Shown piece by piece: positions 8,007 through 21,700 of a stretch of 64,000 nt of DNA. The translations under genes and the position numbers were made by a program. The notes beneath the pieces were generated by a model. It saw nothing but the letters and a program-made list of their open reading frames with translations, had not been told where the DNA came from and made no database searches. Origin of the DNA: CBDDKZ01 sp965230415 (GTDB lineage: Bacteria; Bacteroidota; Bacteroidia; Cytophagales; JAAEPT01); contig CBDDKZ010000003.1 in NCBI GenBank assembly GCA_965230415.1, forward strand, positions 558,001 through 622,000. The letters run 5' to 3'. Position 1 is the stretch's first letter, and each line of letters begins with the position of its first letter.

Positions 8007-9416
8007 CTAACGTAAACTAACTGATTGATATTCAGAACTCATTTCTTTGGCAATTCTGTCCCTGTTTGTATTTTGTAAGCCTAGTTCATTAGGGTCTATT
8101 CCCAAACTTTTAAGTCGACGTCTCATATTGGTCACTAGTCTTCGTTTTTGGTCTGTAAATAAATAATTCGTTGTTGGTTGATAAGATTGCTTTTTAGTAA
8201 CCATATTCCAAATGATTACCGCTAATTTTCTGGCGGTTGCGTTGATTGCCTTCTGCCTGCCTTTTTTGAAAGCGATCTTTCGAAAGAATTTGGCAAGTTC
8301 TCCTTCTTTTAAATTCCCCACTGCATTGGCCGCATTTCGAAGGGCTATCTTAAGTCGATTACTCCCTTGCGGTATTCTATTGGACAACCTTCGGCCTCCA
8401 CTTACTTTGTTGTTGGGAGCGAGCTTCAACCAGGAAGCAAAATGTTGAGCAGTGGCAAATTCCTTAAATCCTTCTGGCCCCATCTCACTCATTAATATTA
8501 ATAGGGTGGAATGACTTACTCCTGGAATTGATAGTAAATCTACACCATCAAAGTATTGGTAGGCCACAATATTTAAGTCGATCCCTTTGAGCGCATTCTT
8601 GTTTTGTCTTTTGTAGAATTTATCTTCAGGAATATCATCGACCAAATCTTGTTTCGATTGAATGGTTTCATGTAAAAATGTAGCGATTTCTTTATCGCAT
8701 TCTTCAATTTTTGTGGTGTAAAATTCATATCGATCATATTCTTGCCTTAAGCCAAACAAATAATCTTCTCGCTTATTGGACACCAATGCTTTTGCTATTT
8801 CTTCTTCGGACTTCTTACAGTTGTGATGACGATGAGCTGCCAATGAGTGTCCATCTAGATTTCCTTGACAGATATCTTTAATAATTTTCAACCCTGTTAA
8901 CCCGGTAATATCTCTGACTACTACATCTAATCGGAAGTTGAGGTATTTTAGAAACTTTGCCATTTTATGAACACTGTCAGCTCGTTGCTCAATCATATTC
9001 GTTCTATGACGTGTCAATGTGCGTAGCTTTTCTGTGGTTTGGTCAGGCAAGAAACTAGATGGTAACAAACCAAGTGTATGCATCTTTTGAATCCATTGGC
9101 AATCTAATACATCTGTTTTCTTGCGATTGATATTCTTTGTAAACTTTCCATTGGTAAGTACTACATGTAATCCGCTATTGATTAATTCAACAAATAGGTT
9201 TTGCCAATAAGCACCTGTTGACTCCATGGCTACTGTCGTGATTTTGTTTTCAATTAGCCAATCACATAAGGCTGATAAATCTTCGGCATAAACACCAAAG
9301 GTTTTCACTTCTTTTGATGACTGACCAATAGCTACATAGTGTTCTCTGCTTCCTATATCAATCCCAGCTGCATTTGGATTGATGATAGTCATGGGCATCT
9401 TCTTATTGTTTTTCAT
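8007..9416 (-). CDS. IS110-family transposase (DEDD-type)
   Basis: 469 aa and apparently intact. The N-terminal RuvC-like DEDD domain starts AGIDIGSREHYVAI and contains TVAMESTGAYWQNLF and KTDVLDCQWIQ. The C-terminal transposase_20 domain is visible as LLSIPGVSHSTLLILMSEMG ... ASWLKLAPNNKVSGGRR. It catalyses RNA-guided recombination of the element. The stop codon overlaps an integron-like core sequence (CGTTAG). It is longer than many IS110 transposases (about 330-400 aa); the extra length is a central helical insert at about residues 190-290. Confidence 0.92.
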   Translation of the reverse strand: MKNNKKMPMTIINPNAAGIDIGSREHYVAIGQSSKEVKTFGVYAEDLSALCDWLIENKITTVAMESTGAYWQNLFVELINSGLHVVLTNGKFTKNINRKKTDVLDCQWIQKMHTLGLLPSSFLPDQTTEKLRTLTRHRTNMIEQRADSVHKMAKFLKYLNFRLDVVVRDITGLTGLKIIKDICQGNLDGHSLAAHRHHNCKKSEEEIAKALVSNKREDYLFGLRQEYDRYEFYTTKIEECDKEIATFLHETIQSKQDLVDDIPEDKFYKRQNKNALKGIDLNIVAYQYFDGVDLLSIPGVSHSTLLILMSEMGPEGFKEFATAQHFASWLKLAPNNKVSGGRRLSNRIPQGSNRLKIALRNAANAVGNLKEGELAKFFRKIAFKKGRQKAINATARKLAVIIWNMVTKKQSYQPTTNYLFTDQKRRLVTNMRRRLKSLGIDPNELGLQNTNRDRIAKEMSSEYQSVSLR

Positions 9417-9528
9417 ATTCTCTCTTTTGTTGTTTTTAAAATGCCCTAAGAGAATGTATCTTTAAAATCGAAAATTATACTGAACGGGGTTTCGTCAAAT
9501 GACAAACCACCAGTGAATTTTAACAACG

Positions 9529-9553
9529 AGCCTCAAGATGCGACCTTGAGGCT
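9529..9553. ncRNA. hairpin in IS110 5' non-coding region (bridge RNA candidate)
   Basis: Stem AGCCTCAAG / CTTGAGGCT with a 7-nt loop, followed by five T on the plus strand. It may be part of the IS110 bridge RNA, or a terminator that protects the transposase gene from outside transcription. The sequence alone cannot decide. Confidence 0.4.
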
Positions 9554-9672
9554 TTTTACATTCCAGTCAAAATGCTGCTCGGATTTTCTGGTTTCCCAGA
9601 AGCGATACCAATTAATAAACCGACCTTACAAAGGGCTTTTAAAAATAACCACAATCGATTAATGGATTAAAC

Positions 9673-9750
9673 GTTAGCTTGGGAATTCAATTTGGAAAGA
9701 GGGAAATTCTTAGCTTTTCCTTTCAGGATTTCCGGCCCGAATCTGGGGAA
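9673..9750. repeat. direct repeat, copy 1 (ORF-less unit)
   Basis: 78 bp starting GTTAGCTTGGGAATTCAATT and ending CCCGAATCTGGGGAA. It is about 85-90% identical to 9837-9914 and contains no open frame. Both copies begin with GTTAG, like the ends of the gene cassettes around them. Confidence 0.75.
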
Positions 9751-9752
9751 TG

Positions 9753-9843
9753 CTGACTAACGTAGGTCAAAATACAATTTTTATCTTAAAAATGTTCAGT
9801 TGTTTCACTATCTCCAAATTCAGCAGACCAACCTGCGTTAGTC
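9753..9843. repeat. attC-like inverted repeat between the two ORF-less units
   Basis: GACTAACGTAGGT near the left end pairs with ACCTGCGTTAGTC at the right end, a 13-bp stem with one mismatch. The stem encloses about 65 bp of AT-rich spacer. Position and core (ACTAACG / CGTTAGT) match the other junction repeats. Confidence 0.6.
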
Positions 9844-9914
9844 TGGGAATTCAATTTGGAAGGGTGGAAATTTTTAGCTTTTCCTTTCAGTATTTCCAGC
9901 CCGAATCTAGGGAA
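9837..9914. repeat. direct repeat, copy 2 (ORF-less unit)
   Basis: Second copy of the 78-bp unit (GTTAGTCTGGGAATTCAATT ... CCGAATCTAGGGAA), 164 bp from copy 1. The space between copies holds only the attC-like inverted repeat. This looks like a tandem duplication of a gene-less cassette. Confidence 0.75.
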
Positions 9915-9970
9915 TTAAAAATAATGTTTATTATAACGAACGTCTCCAAGCTTTTTTGTTAGATGTTGTT

Positions 9971-12710
9971 TTATCTGGATTTATTCAAACCATATCGTTT
10001 GTTAAGACGATCAATCTCACTTTCAACAATTAGCCAATGGTTCCTCATTTGCCTCTTAATAGAAGGTTCTTTCATTATGCGGCTAGCGTTATATACATAG
10101 CTCAGATAGTTTCCCCAGAAGACTTTATCATCAATTGTCTTTTTTCTAGCTCCTAAATGAGTTTTAAGTTTATAAATTTTAGTTCTATAAATCCATGGAT
10201 CCCCTTTTGTCAATTTCGATTTGTCAATGAGTTTTTTGGTTTTATGTGCAAAGTAAGCTGCTCGTCGTATTATTCGTTTTGTCTTTCTGTAATAACTAGA
10301 TATACTTTTTTGTTTGATTCTAATAGTTTTACCATCAAAATCAAAACCTAAATATGTTAGAGGTCTACCATGATGCTTTTGCCCTTGTTCAATTAATATA
10401 GTTTCCCAATCATCCTTGACCACTTTTCTTCTAAAATTAACTCTTTGAGTCTTTTTAGACTGAATATTTAACTTGAGTCTATTTATCAAAAAAGATTTTA
10501 CTGTAGAATCAACTTTTCCTATAAACTTTGGATCGCAAACAAATACAATGTCATCAGAATAGCGCCTATATAATCCCTTATAGGATTTAGCTAACTTTAC
10601 CATTAATTCGTCAAACTCTAAAAGATATAAATTGGATAATACTGCACTTATAGGGGATCCTTGGGGAATCCCAAAAGAATTCTTATTTTTTCTAATCAAC
10701 CCCACATCCTTGATCGCTTCACTGAATTCTTTTCCATTCTTAAAAAAACCATCAATAGATGTTCTTCTCAAATGTGAAAGATTCTTAATGTCACATTGAT
10801 GAGAAACATCCATTACATCACTAATTTCGATGTATGAAAACTTTGTCACAGATTTGTAAATTTTATAATGATCAAGTGGTAAATCTAACCTGTTCAATAT
10901 TTTAGCCCACGATTTCTTCAAAAGTTTATGGTTGATTGAATCAAAATAACTGCTAATGTCAAGACAAACTGTTGAAAGGCTTAATGTTTTATTTTTTTTT
11001 ATGTAAGTAAAGACCTCGTTTGCAAAGTCAATATTGCATTTATTTCTTTTTTTATTGAATGGAATACTGCGATAAGCAATTACGCTATTCATTAAGTCTT
11101 GATCAGACGTATATTTTTCATTCAATTTTTGATTTAATTGTTCAGCATAATATGATAGCACGTGACTATCTAAATGATTTGAATAAAATATTTCTCTTGG
11201 TTTACGTTTTTCCTCGCGTTGTAGTTACCCCAATTATTAGGACAGATTATATTATTAATTAAGATATTAAATTAGCAGGGTTTTCAACATATCAATACCC
11301 GGAATTTTGTGATTTATTTCGGCTGGTGTTGAGATGTTGGAAACAAACAAATCAGTTGGCCGGTTATCGCCAATTGATTGATGCCTTCTTTCATAATTGT
11401 AGTAATCAAAATACTCATTCAACAACCGATAGAGATGAGCACCATCTTTAGGTGGGTTGATGTATACTTTTTCATACTTTACGCTACGCCATAATCGCTC
11501 TATGAATGCGTTATCGGTAGCTCTACCTTTGCCATCCATGCTTAATTGGATGCCTTTTTCCAAAATAAACGTGCTGAATACCTCAGAAGTAAATTGACAT
11601 CCCTGATCAGTGTTTATTATTTCAGGCTTTCCATGCATCATGATCGCCGTTTCAATCGTTTCTTTACACCATTCCGCATCCATGGTATTAGATACTGACC
11701 AATTCACTACAAACCGGCTGTGTAGATCTATGACGGCACAAAGGTACATGAAGCCTTTTTTCATAGGAATATATGTGATATCAGTAGCCCACACCTGATT
11801 AGAGCGATCTACCTGAAGCCCCCGAAGTAAATAAGGGTAAACTTTATGGTTTTTATGCCTCTTGGAGGTGTGTTTACCTGGTAAAATAGCTCGTAAGCCC
11901 ATAATTCGATAATACAATCGGTCTATTCGGTTGCGACTAACTTCATACCCCTTGTCACGTGTCAGCCAGGTATACATTCTTGGTGCACCTTTTTCGGGAT
12001 GATCCAGATAGTGTTGGTCAATTAAACGCATTAACTCTAGGTTTAAAGGTGATTCTTCTCGCGGTTGATAATAAATACCTGAGCGATGAACCTGTAATAA
12101 CTCACATTGTTTCACTATACTTAGTTGAGGGTGATCCTTGCTTATCACCATTCGTCTTTCCTTGAGAGGCTTTACCGCAAGGCGTTCTTTAAAAAATCAT
12201 TTTCAACTTTCAATTGACCTATAGTCTTGAGGAGTTGATCCTTTTCGGTTTCTTCTTGGCTTTTACCAGATGTATTTCCCGAGTCAAATACTTGTTCCGC
12301 ATTTGAAAGGAACTCACGTTTCCATGTATTGATTTGCGTGGGATGTAAATCATATTTTTGAGCCAATTGGGCCACTGTTGATTGCTCTTTTATGCATTCC
12401 AATACAACTTTGGTTTTAAATTTTGAGGTGAATTTTCTTCTACTTGCCATAACAGTAAATTTAATCATTTTAAAGTTTAACTTACTGTCCTAATTTTTGG
12501 GGGATGATCACGTAGAGTCGCTCGAACACCATTTGTTCTTGGGCGAATAAATTTATTCTCAACAATTGTATAATGTAATAGGGGATAAAACCTGTGTTTT
12601 GTTATGTTTTGAGGGTCACTAACATAATTCTTCACCCAATGATAATCTTTATAAGTCGTCTTGGGTGTAAGATGGGTATATGGTTTAAATTTAATAAAGT
12701 CTTTCTTCAT
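9971..12710 (-). pseudogene. antiphage-type reverse transcriptase (UG/DRT class), split by IS3
   Basis: The N-terminus (12511-12710: MKKDFIKFKPYTHLTPKTTY ... HYTIVENKFIRPRTNGVRATLR) and the rest (9971-11219) join exactly in frame when IS3 and one copy of its 3-bp target duplication are removed. The result is a 481-aa protein with the join ATL-REEKRKPREIFYSNHLDS. RT motifs are all present: ISSYFDSINH (first catalytic D), FGIPQGSPISAVLSNLYL, YRRYSDDIVFV (YxDD box as YSDD) and YLGFDFDG. There is no maturase or endonuclease domain, so it is not a group II intron. The long N-terminal region with SNHLDSH and SVIAYRSIPF resembles defence RTs of the UG/DRT group, perhaps DRT2; that subtype is inference. 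The 5' part is cut off, so it is presumably inactive. Confidence 0.85.
11220..12510 (-). mobile_element. IS3-family insertion sequence, complete
   Basis: 1291 bp. The termini start TGTAGTTACCCCAATTATTAGGACAG and TGATCATCCCCCAAAAATTAGGACAG (right end read inward), giving imperfect inverted repeats. A 3-bp direct repeat CGT flanks it at 11217-11219 and 12511-12513, the duplication length usual for IS3. It contains orfA and orfB with a slippery frameshift site. It is inserted in the reverse transcriptase gene in the same orientation. Confidence 0.93.
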
Positions 12711-15700
12711 AAAAGTTAATTTAGGTGACGAGCCCTCGCGACTATCTTTGAAGTAACCTTCAGTGAAAATGTTAGCGTTGATCTACCCATTTGAAATGGG
12801 TGCCGCTTTTGGGTAATAACAATCGTTATCATTATAGAACTCATGGTTCAAGGAACTATGGTTGAATGGACAACAATTATCAGAATACATATAATTCACA
12901 ATTCTTTAAATGAAATGAACTATTTAGTAATTCTAACCATCTCCAACCGTTTGTCGTGGAGGTATGATCAAATATTGACCTTCTTAAATACACATTAATC
13001 AAGACACATTAAGCTACGCCACCATTGACATGTCAAATGCCTTATATGTTATACGTTAGTTTAAGGAGGATAGCGGTAATTATTTTAAAATAATGTAGAA
13101 TCAGTTTATTACATGCATATGATGATACTTCTACTAGTTGATGTTCATTCCAGATAACGCTCTGGCTATGCACCGTGGCGTGTTTAAGTTCGTATTCTGT
13201 TTCGTTTATCTAAGTAGCGAATTCTTTGAATTCGCATAGTAATTTCTTTTTCACACTAGGCGAATTCAGAGAATTGGCGGGCTAACAAGTAACCGCAAAT
13301 CTTTCCTAACCCGCAGACACGACATGGTGTCATAGGTGATGTTAGCAGCTTTTTTCATTTATTATTTCTCTAATTTTAGCAGTCTTGTATTCTTCTAGTT
13401 CGATGTCTCCATCACATTGTTTTTTCACATAACCAAGTTCTTCCTCGAATCCTTCTTTAGTCCAACTCTTTTTAAGAACATCTAATTGTATATCAGTAAA
13501 TGTGTATTTTAAAGCAGGGTCTTTTCGGATCTCCTCAAAATCCTCGTATAGGGAGTAAAGGTGCTCATCGTTGATATGGATGGCATCAATGTACATATTA
13601 AACACTTCTTTCAGAGTTTTTACTTCATTACCTCTGTATGATTCAGCAAGAGTAAGAATTGCTATTCCATCTTTAGGTGCTTTTGTAAGAACTAACTCCC
13701 AAAATTCAATTTCTTGTTCTTTTGTCCAATTAAATCCATAATATGAAGTCCAGTAACCAGCGAGGATAGCTCTTTTGAGTATGATGATAGTGTCTTCTTC
13801 AAGGGAATGGATTTTTTGAATTTTATTCTTCAAAGTACTATAATCAGGGTAGGATAGTATCAAATCCCTAATTTCATTTCCTTGTTCAGTTAGATCTTTG
13901 CTATTGTATTCTCCTAGTTGGTACATTTTATTTATTCTCAAATAATATTCCAGTTGCCTGAATTACATCAGGATTTTTACGACAAATTTTAAAGTTCAAA
14001 TGTCGATCCTCTGCAAAAACATTTTCAAACCTCTCTAAGAAGGCTTTCTTGAATTCTAAAGGTGCTCCAGAGAAATAGTATTCCTTCAACTCACCTTTAA
14101 TCTTTTCGGTAAAACCAATCAAGCCAGTGTCAAAGTCGAAATTGACGTGAACATCTCTGTTTTCAATATTTAGTTTTACGCTTGCTTGAAATAACATTAT
14201 TAGTTGCTGCTAACGCCGAAATAAAACTCGTAGGGCGCTTAACTACCAATATAGTTTCAATTTAAGACCAAGGCAACTTTGCGAGATGACAAATTCGTTA
14301 TCCAATTTTTTGGCAACTTGCAAAGTTGCCGAGGTGGGAGATAACCATAAAGCTTTTCGCACCACGGATGACCTATGGATTTTATTTATTGTTAGCTATT
14401 GTTCTTCTATTAATCTGAATCTCCATAAATATTCAAAGAATTCATTAAACCCATTCAATCCAGCTCCAAATTCGTTTTTGAGTATAGTATACCAAATAAA
14501 AGTCCGTGGATCATATTCTGAAAAGTTTTCACAAAGGAATCTACTGAACCCATGCAGTTTATCAAAAGATGGTAGCTTTGAATTATCTGCATCCAAAGCA
14601 ACTTCATAACCTCTTATAAATGCATACAAATGATCAAGCCTTACTTCCGGCAGAAAAGTTGCAGGTCTTCTTTCTATTAGGTCAAATAATTGAAAAAAAT
14701 CTTGCATTGGATAGGTAGTAATTGAACCTTTAGAAAGATTATTAGCTAAATCTTCTATTGAAAGGTCATTAATCATATATATTAATGGGGTCGTTGATTT
14801 CAGTTCCAAAGCTTTATAAGATTCTAGAGTGCGAAAGACATGTACTACATCTTTTCGATCCCTTGTAGTAGTCTTGTGAATATTATCAAGAATGGAGTAT
14901 ACTCTTCTGATCTCATTAGATCCTTTTTTCGTTTTTAAATCCAGCTGAGTATAAACTACTTTTAACAATTCAGTATCAGTCATATTGTCCAATAAATAAT
15001 AAGAAGGTTGATAGCGCAAAGATCATATTGGGGTTCATGAATATAATAGCTAACGCCAAAGTATGTTCCGTAGCGTCTTAGATACCCAATATACTTTCAC
15101 TTTAGTATTAAGGCAACTTCGTAAGTTGATAAATATTTTAGTTTCATTTGGCAGCTTACAAAGTTGCCGGTGTTTCAAATACCCTGAACTGCATCTTAAC
15201 CACTAAATAGCTATGGAACATACTTATTGTTGTAGCCAGTTATTAATCAATCCGTTTACCATCAAAGCTAAATTTATATATTCTATTCTCCCAATCAGTC
15301 GCTTGTATAAAAGATTCTGTTATTTTAAAATCATCAGCCCCTTGTTCGGTTGTAAATATATCTGCGCCGCTATTTTGCCAAATAATCTTTCCATTTGAGT
15401 CAAGTTTGGTAATCTCCATTTCTCCGTGAACTATAAAACTTTCTTGTAGTTTGAAAATTTCAAAGCACGTTGCATTGTCTGCTTGCGTTTTCCAAATCAA
15501 TTTTAAGTCAGGTATTGAAAGGCAAAATACTGAATCAGAACAACAAATCGCCAACTTATCGCTCTCGATGATTTGTGATTTGTCATGAATCCCCGTTCCT
15601 CCACCAATCGAACCAATAATTGCAGATGAAATAAGATTTTCATTTTCATAAATCCTAATTCCAATTTTAGTAGGCAAAACAAATTCTGATGGTGTGAAAT

Positions 15701-18700
15701 ACACTTTTTTATAGTCAATCAAATTATCTATAGAGTCAACGGTAAAAGTATCGTCTTTTTCAATTTCAAATCTGTATTTCCCAAACTCTATTTTCATTCT
15801 ATTTCATCTCCTGATTTTACAATTTCTCGCGCTTTTTCAAGCAAGTCTTTATAATCCTCATCGAGTAATTCGTATCCCTACGGCCCCAGGCGTATATTAC
15901 TTAATGGGTAAAAGTTTATGGAGATCTGCCAATTTGGTATCAGGTATTTTTTGTAATGTTTGCTTTAACCATTCCAGTGGTTCTACATCATTTAGTTTGC
16001 AGGTACCGAAAAAGGAATACATCATAGCTGCCTGTTGAGCTGCATTGTGCGAACCGGCAAACAAATAATTCTTTCTACCTAAAGCCAGTGGGCGAATTTT
16101 GTTTTCTACCGCATTGTTATCAATGTGCCATTCACCGTTTTCAGTATATCGGCTTAATTGCGGCCACAGTTTTAAAGTATAAGCAATTGCTTTACCTATT
16201 GCGCTTTTAGGGAGTACTGCTGGATAAGTTTCATCAAGCCATGTTTTGAATTGATCCAGCAAAGGAACTGATTTTTCCTGACGCAATGATTTTATCTCGC
16301 TGACATCGAGCCCATTATCTGTTACCCTGCGTTCTACAGCATATAATTGCTGTATTAATTCTAGTGCATAAGTAGCCAACTTTGGATCATTTTGTTGAGC
16401 GACTTCAAACTTGCGACGGGCATGAGCCATGCAAGCAATATGGGTAATGGCTTCCTTTTTGCCTATAGTACCATATCCTGCATAGCCATCAGTTTGTAGG
16501 CAGCCCTTAAAATCAGCCAATAATTCATTGGGCACTTCCTGGCCTCTGGAAGCGTAATATTGGAATATTACCAGCTTGCTTTTTGGTAATAAAAACACCC
16601 ATTGATACCCCTTATGCGTGCTCCCCGGTTTCTGATTACTTAACACCGGAATCGGACTTTCGTCAGCTTGTATGTAATCCGACCCTCTTATCTGCTTGGT
16701 CATCAGTTCATAAAGTGGGGTGAGTAAATCACAGGTCTTTCTAAACCAACCAGTGATCGTTGATTCAGGGATTTTCATCCCATCTCGTTTAAAGATTTGT
16801 ACCTGACGATAAAAGGGCAAGTGATCAATGAACTTACTAACCATTAAATAGGCTAAAAGTGAAGCTCCCGCATTGCCATTTGGGATAACCTGAGTTGGCA
16901 AATCCGCTACCGTGATTTCTTCATTGACTTGTTTATATACCGGACGAACGGTTTTGTTGACATAAAACTTACCCGGTGTATATTCAAGTACCTCCGATAC
17001 TTTTTCCCCGATTTTAATACAACGCTCCGTGTCGATACCTTCTGGCTCAATCACCTCTTCTTTGCGAGGCAGGTGCGCCGGTAATAACAAACGTTTTGCG
17101 TTGTTTTTAGCAGGTTTGTTACGTTGATAAGTGATGTTTTCCTGTTCGGGTTCTTCTTGTTGGGCAGGTGTATCAAACAAGGATTGCTGACCATTATCAC
17201 CAGCGATGAAACGCTCTTTTTTGCTGCCAAATAGCATCCGCTTTAGCTGTGCCAGTTCTTCTTTTAGAAAGGCTACCTCTTGACGTAAAACCAAATTTTC
17301 TTCTGCTAAATCTTGCTGTTTTGGCATAGTTAAAAATACGCAAAAATAGGTTTTAAACCTATGTTTTAGCCCTTTTATAGCGCACTTTTTTCTTAATAGA
17401 ATCTAGTTGTATTCCTTCTATTATCATCACCAATTCAGACCAGGTGATTTGAGTGGAATCATCACATGTCGGACGTTCAAAAACACCTCGTTCTAATCTT
17501 TTGTAGTAAAGGGTAAAGCCACCTTTCTGCCAATGCAATAGTTTAATCAGGTTACGATTTTTATTCATAAATACATAAACCGATCCGTCCAATGGATTAG
17601 ATTGCATCTCTGTTTGTACTAAACCAGCCAGGCTATCAAAGCCTTTGCGCATATCAGTTGGTTTACGGTGAAGAAAAAAACGATTCGAGCTGCTTAAGGT
17701 AAACACTAGATCAGCCCAATGAGTGTTTTGAGTAGACCTGTAGCTTTCGGGTCTGACAGGCGAACAACCACTCCGTTGGGGTAACAGATTTCGATCGGAC
17801 TGGCTAATGAACTAGCTTTTATTTCTGTAAAACCAGATTTCTCATCAATGGCCTCTTCTCTGTATTTCTTCACCCAATACGACATTAAATGCTGCGCTAC
17901 ACCAACTGAGCTACAGAACTCCTTTTGACTTTGACCACTGCGTTCCCATTCTTCTATCAATGGAAACATCTCCCCGCTATTTCTTTGTTTAGACATAACT
18001 ATCTGTTTTTAATGCCTAAATTCGTCATTTTGATGTTATCAGTAAATACACTCAACACCGTAGGGATACAGTAATTCTGGAACCTCTGTTTCTAGCATTG
18101 CAGATAAATCCCATAATATTTGTTCTTCAGCTTTATCCTCAATACTTAATTTTTCTTTATCACGAAATCGTAATAAAAATTCAATCAATACTAAAGCCTC
18201 ATTATTTGTCAGTTCAATGCTTAGTTTCTTCATTGCTCTAATTGGCTACAACGTTTACTGTATGTTTTCGTGGCTGAATTAAAGGTAGTGAAATTTCGGT
18301 TTACCACTGAGTCAATCTGCAAGATTGACTTGCTAACTTTGTCCTCCTAAGCTAGTCAATCTTGCAGATTGACGAGATTTCCACGAAGAACTAAAGCCTC
18401 GAAAACCACTAACCAGCCATGAAATATACAGAGTGTTGGCATTTCGTTGTTTTTTAATCATTCCAACCTTCAAAGTCGTTCATTTTCCATTCATTCGGTT
18501 TCAATGAGTTTTCATATTCTATTAACTCTTTGTAAGCATCTTCCACAATAGATTTATTGTCATACCATATATCGTCAGCACGATAACAACAAATTCCTCC
18601 TGTTAATTCGGATATGATTGCTGAAGAAAGTGATGACATTCTAAGTTCAAGAGAATTGTGTGAACCCCAATTAAAAGTCAAAAGCAATTTGCAATCGGCA

Positions 18701-21700
18701 AGTTTAGAGTCAATTTCTGCATTTACATATTTAAACTTTTCAGTTGGTTTATTCATTAATCTTTGAAAGAAAGTCTTTTTGGGCTGAAGTGCATCAAGCT
18801 CTTTTTGTAAGTCAAATTCGTCTTTATAGAATTCAAATCCTGATATAAATTCCTTGTCTTTGAATTCTTGGTTTTTGGGGTTCTTAAATTTTATTTTAAA
18901 CGGCAAAAATCCGCTATGGTCTGTAAACGAAAAGTCAGGGTGGATGTCACATTCCATGTCAAATTGATTCATTCTGTCAATCCATTTAGGTATGATTGAA
19001 TCGTCAACTTGCTTTACATAAACATTTAAGTCTAAGCTCATATTAATTAGTCTTTAGTTCAGCATTAGAGAGTGGGGAGGGGGAATTGAACCCCCATCGC
19101 TGTTGTCTTGATGTGTTGTCTCTTTGCATAATATTCTACAAGTCATATTGCTGTGGCCCCACACAATAGCACCCACTCCGACAATAATGGTTTTTATAAA
19201 ATTCATAGGCTTCAAATTTTTTAGTTCAACAATCAGATTATTAATTATGAGACTCATCCAAAACTCTATGCTTGTAACTATACTATACATCAATTCAACA
19301 TTTGTACACAAGTTCTTAAATACCTTTGCTACTCTTTATTAATGAATGCCAACGTTTTGTGTTTGGTGCGTGCTTTGCATGCACCATACACCGTGTTAAC
19401 TACCTTTTATTTTCCTTTAATGGATGTTTATATCCTGGATACTTTTTTTCCATTTCATTCATCACTTCAACCTCCTTATATCCAATTTCAGGATCAGTCG
19501 TATTAATTTTCCCGAAAAACATCTCGTCTTCATGCCAGTAGGATAAACACCATTGATTCGATTCATCAAATATCACTACGTCATCTGCAAAGAAAAGCGA
19601 TTCGCAATTCTTTATGACCATTTTCCAAGTCATCATTAAAGGTCCATTTCCATAATTAGGTAAAACGTAAACCCACTTTGAAAATGCAATTCCTCTGTTG
19701 AAAAGCCATTTTTTTATTTTCTGCTCGTCTTCAAATACAGATATTTTTTCAACGTATTTAAAGTTCTTTTTTTCAAATGGCTCCCACATTGGACCAGTAT
19801 GAAATTTTGACGCTTCAAAATATTTGTAGAGAAAATCAGATGCTTCCTTATCTAAAAATTTAATTTGATCCTTAAACTCATCAGATAATGAATCGAAATC
19901 TTCTGGCGAGCCAAGACAAGTCCAAACATTTGGTCTTTCTACCTCATGTCCTTTTATATTATTGAAATCGATCATTTTATTGTAGTTAACAATTCAGTAT
20001 AATACACTAGTGTATTATATTTCTTTTTTACGCACCAATGGGATTTATGATCCCATTGAAAGAATTTACGCCAAAAGGTGCGTATTTCCGTCGTTTTACT
20101 GCTTCCACGCCCCAATAACGATTGAATATAGGGTAAATCGGTTCCATTTTCAAGCAAGTGCGTAGCAAAACTATGAGGAAGTATGTGTGGGGTGACTTTT
20201 TTTGAATACCTGCACGAATGGCTGCTCTTTGGACAATTTTTGTCATTACTGTCACGGAATTAGGGCTATTCGCTGTACCTTCAAACAGCCACTATTTAGG
20301 TAGCTCAGATTTATAATAAATACGCAGGTATCTTTACAAAATTAATGCGACTAATTCGCTATGACGAAGACACGCTTCTGGTTTTATAAATCGGAAGCGT
20401 AATGAGCTGATTTATTGGGGCTGGACAAAAAGATCACAGATCCTGCGATAATGGCACCGGATTATAAATCCGGAGTAGCGGGTGCAGGGCACTTGTTTTT
20501 GTAAGTAGCTTATCTTGGTGATGCAAATTAAAACATTTTATTTAGATTAATTACAAATAAGTGGGTTGAAAAGGTGAAAATACCCATCAGTGGGTATGTG
20601 GGGAGGAAGGACTAATATCTTGAAGGTTTGAGTGCGACTAAGGCATAGAAATAGCCTCAAATGAAGTAGGTTTTGCGATAATTGACTTGTAAGAACAAAT
20701 TGATCCTTATTCGAACCACTGCCAACAAAGGCCCTGGGCTACCTGTGCAGGCTTTTATGAATTAAGAGAGCGGGTTTATTGCATCAAATAGTGACTTCCG
20801 TTCTAGTTAGCACCCATTGGTCCATTTTTATCAACAGCCAATTCAAAGGCATCCCAAAAGGATTGATTGCTCAGCAGAGCTACTAAAAGGGGGGACAGCT
20901 CCTTTTTATCGTAAAAAGGATGATCTTTGAATAGTGCTGCATACTGTTCGTATATCAGTTCTTCTGCGTAATTAATTCGCTGTACTATTTCTTCCTTGTA
21001 GCTTTTAGGTGTATCCAAATTGTAGTCCGGCGGTATGCTTTTTCCCTTGTTAGCAAGTTCTTTGACCTGTTTACTACAACGGCAAGGGTTGTTTTTATTG
21101 ATCAAACCACATTTTTGCGTCATGAAATTATAGAGTTTTTTCCGCGCTCTGGATAGTATCTTCCGGCAGTTGTCGTTAGTTAGTTCCAGTAGCGAAGCAA
21201 TGGTATTTGGCTTTAATTCGAAAAGTTCGGCCAGAATATATACAAGACGGTGTTTTTCATCCAGGCATAACAACATGCCAGTCATGCATCTCAGTTTATA
21301 TTCCTCGATTTGTTCTTTGTAAATAATTTGCTCCTGAGGAGAGAAGTCGGGGATGGCAAGTTGTTCCAGCCCCTCTCCATAGGCACCAAAAGAAGCAGGT
21401 TGGGGGAGTTTTTTTTTGCGTTCTTCGTTGAGGAACTGGTTAAATACGATACGATAAAGCCAGGTTCTGAATTGGGAATGGCCATTGTAGCCCGGTAATT
21501 TCTGAACAATTTTAAAGCAAACTTCCTGTGTGAGATCCAGTGCTTGCTCATGCTTGCCGGTAAATTTTACAGCTACATTGTATATGTAGCTGTAATGTAA
21601 TTTAAATAATTCACTTAGCGCGTCTTTAGACCCTTTTATAGCCTTTGCTACCAGTTCTTGTTCTTGTACAGTGCCCGACTCGATCATTAAAATACAATAT

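Larger units (their letters stand above)
8005..9560 (-). mobile_element. IS110-family insertion sequence (ends approximate)
   Basis: The element holds one transposase gene and a non-coding 5' part. IS110 elements lack terminal inverted repeats, so the ends cannot be fixed by eye. The left end is near the transposase stop codon, which lies inside CGTTAGTCAG, a core sequence also present at 9752-9763 (plus strand CTGACTAACGTA). The 140 bases upstream of the gene include a strong hairpin (9529-9553). IS110-type elements carry a non-coding end that encodes a bridge RNA guiding target choice, and this stretch is the candidate here. Confidence 0.6.
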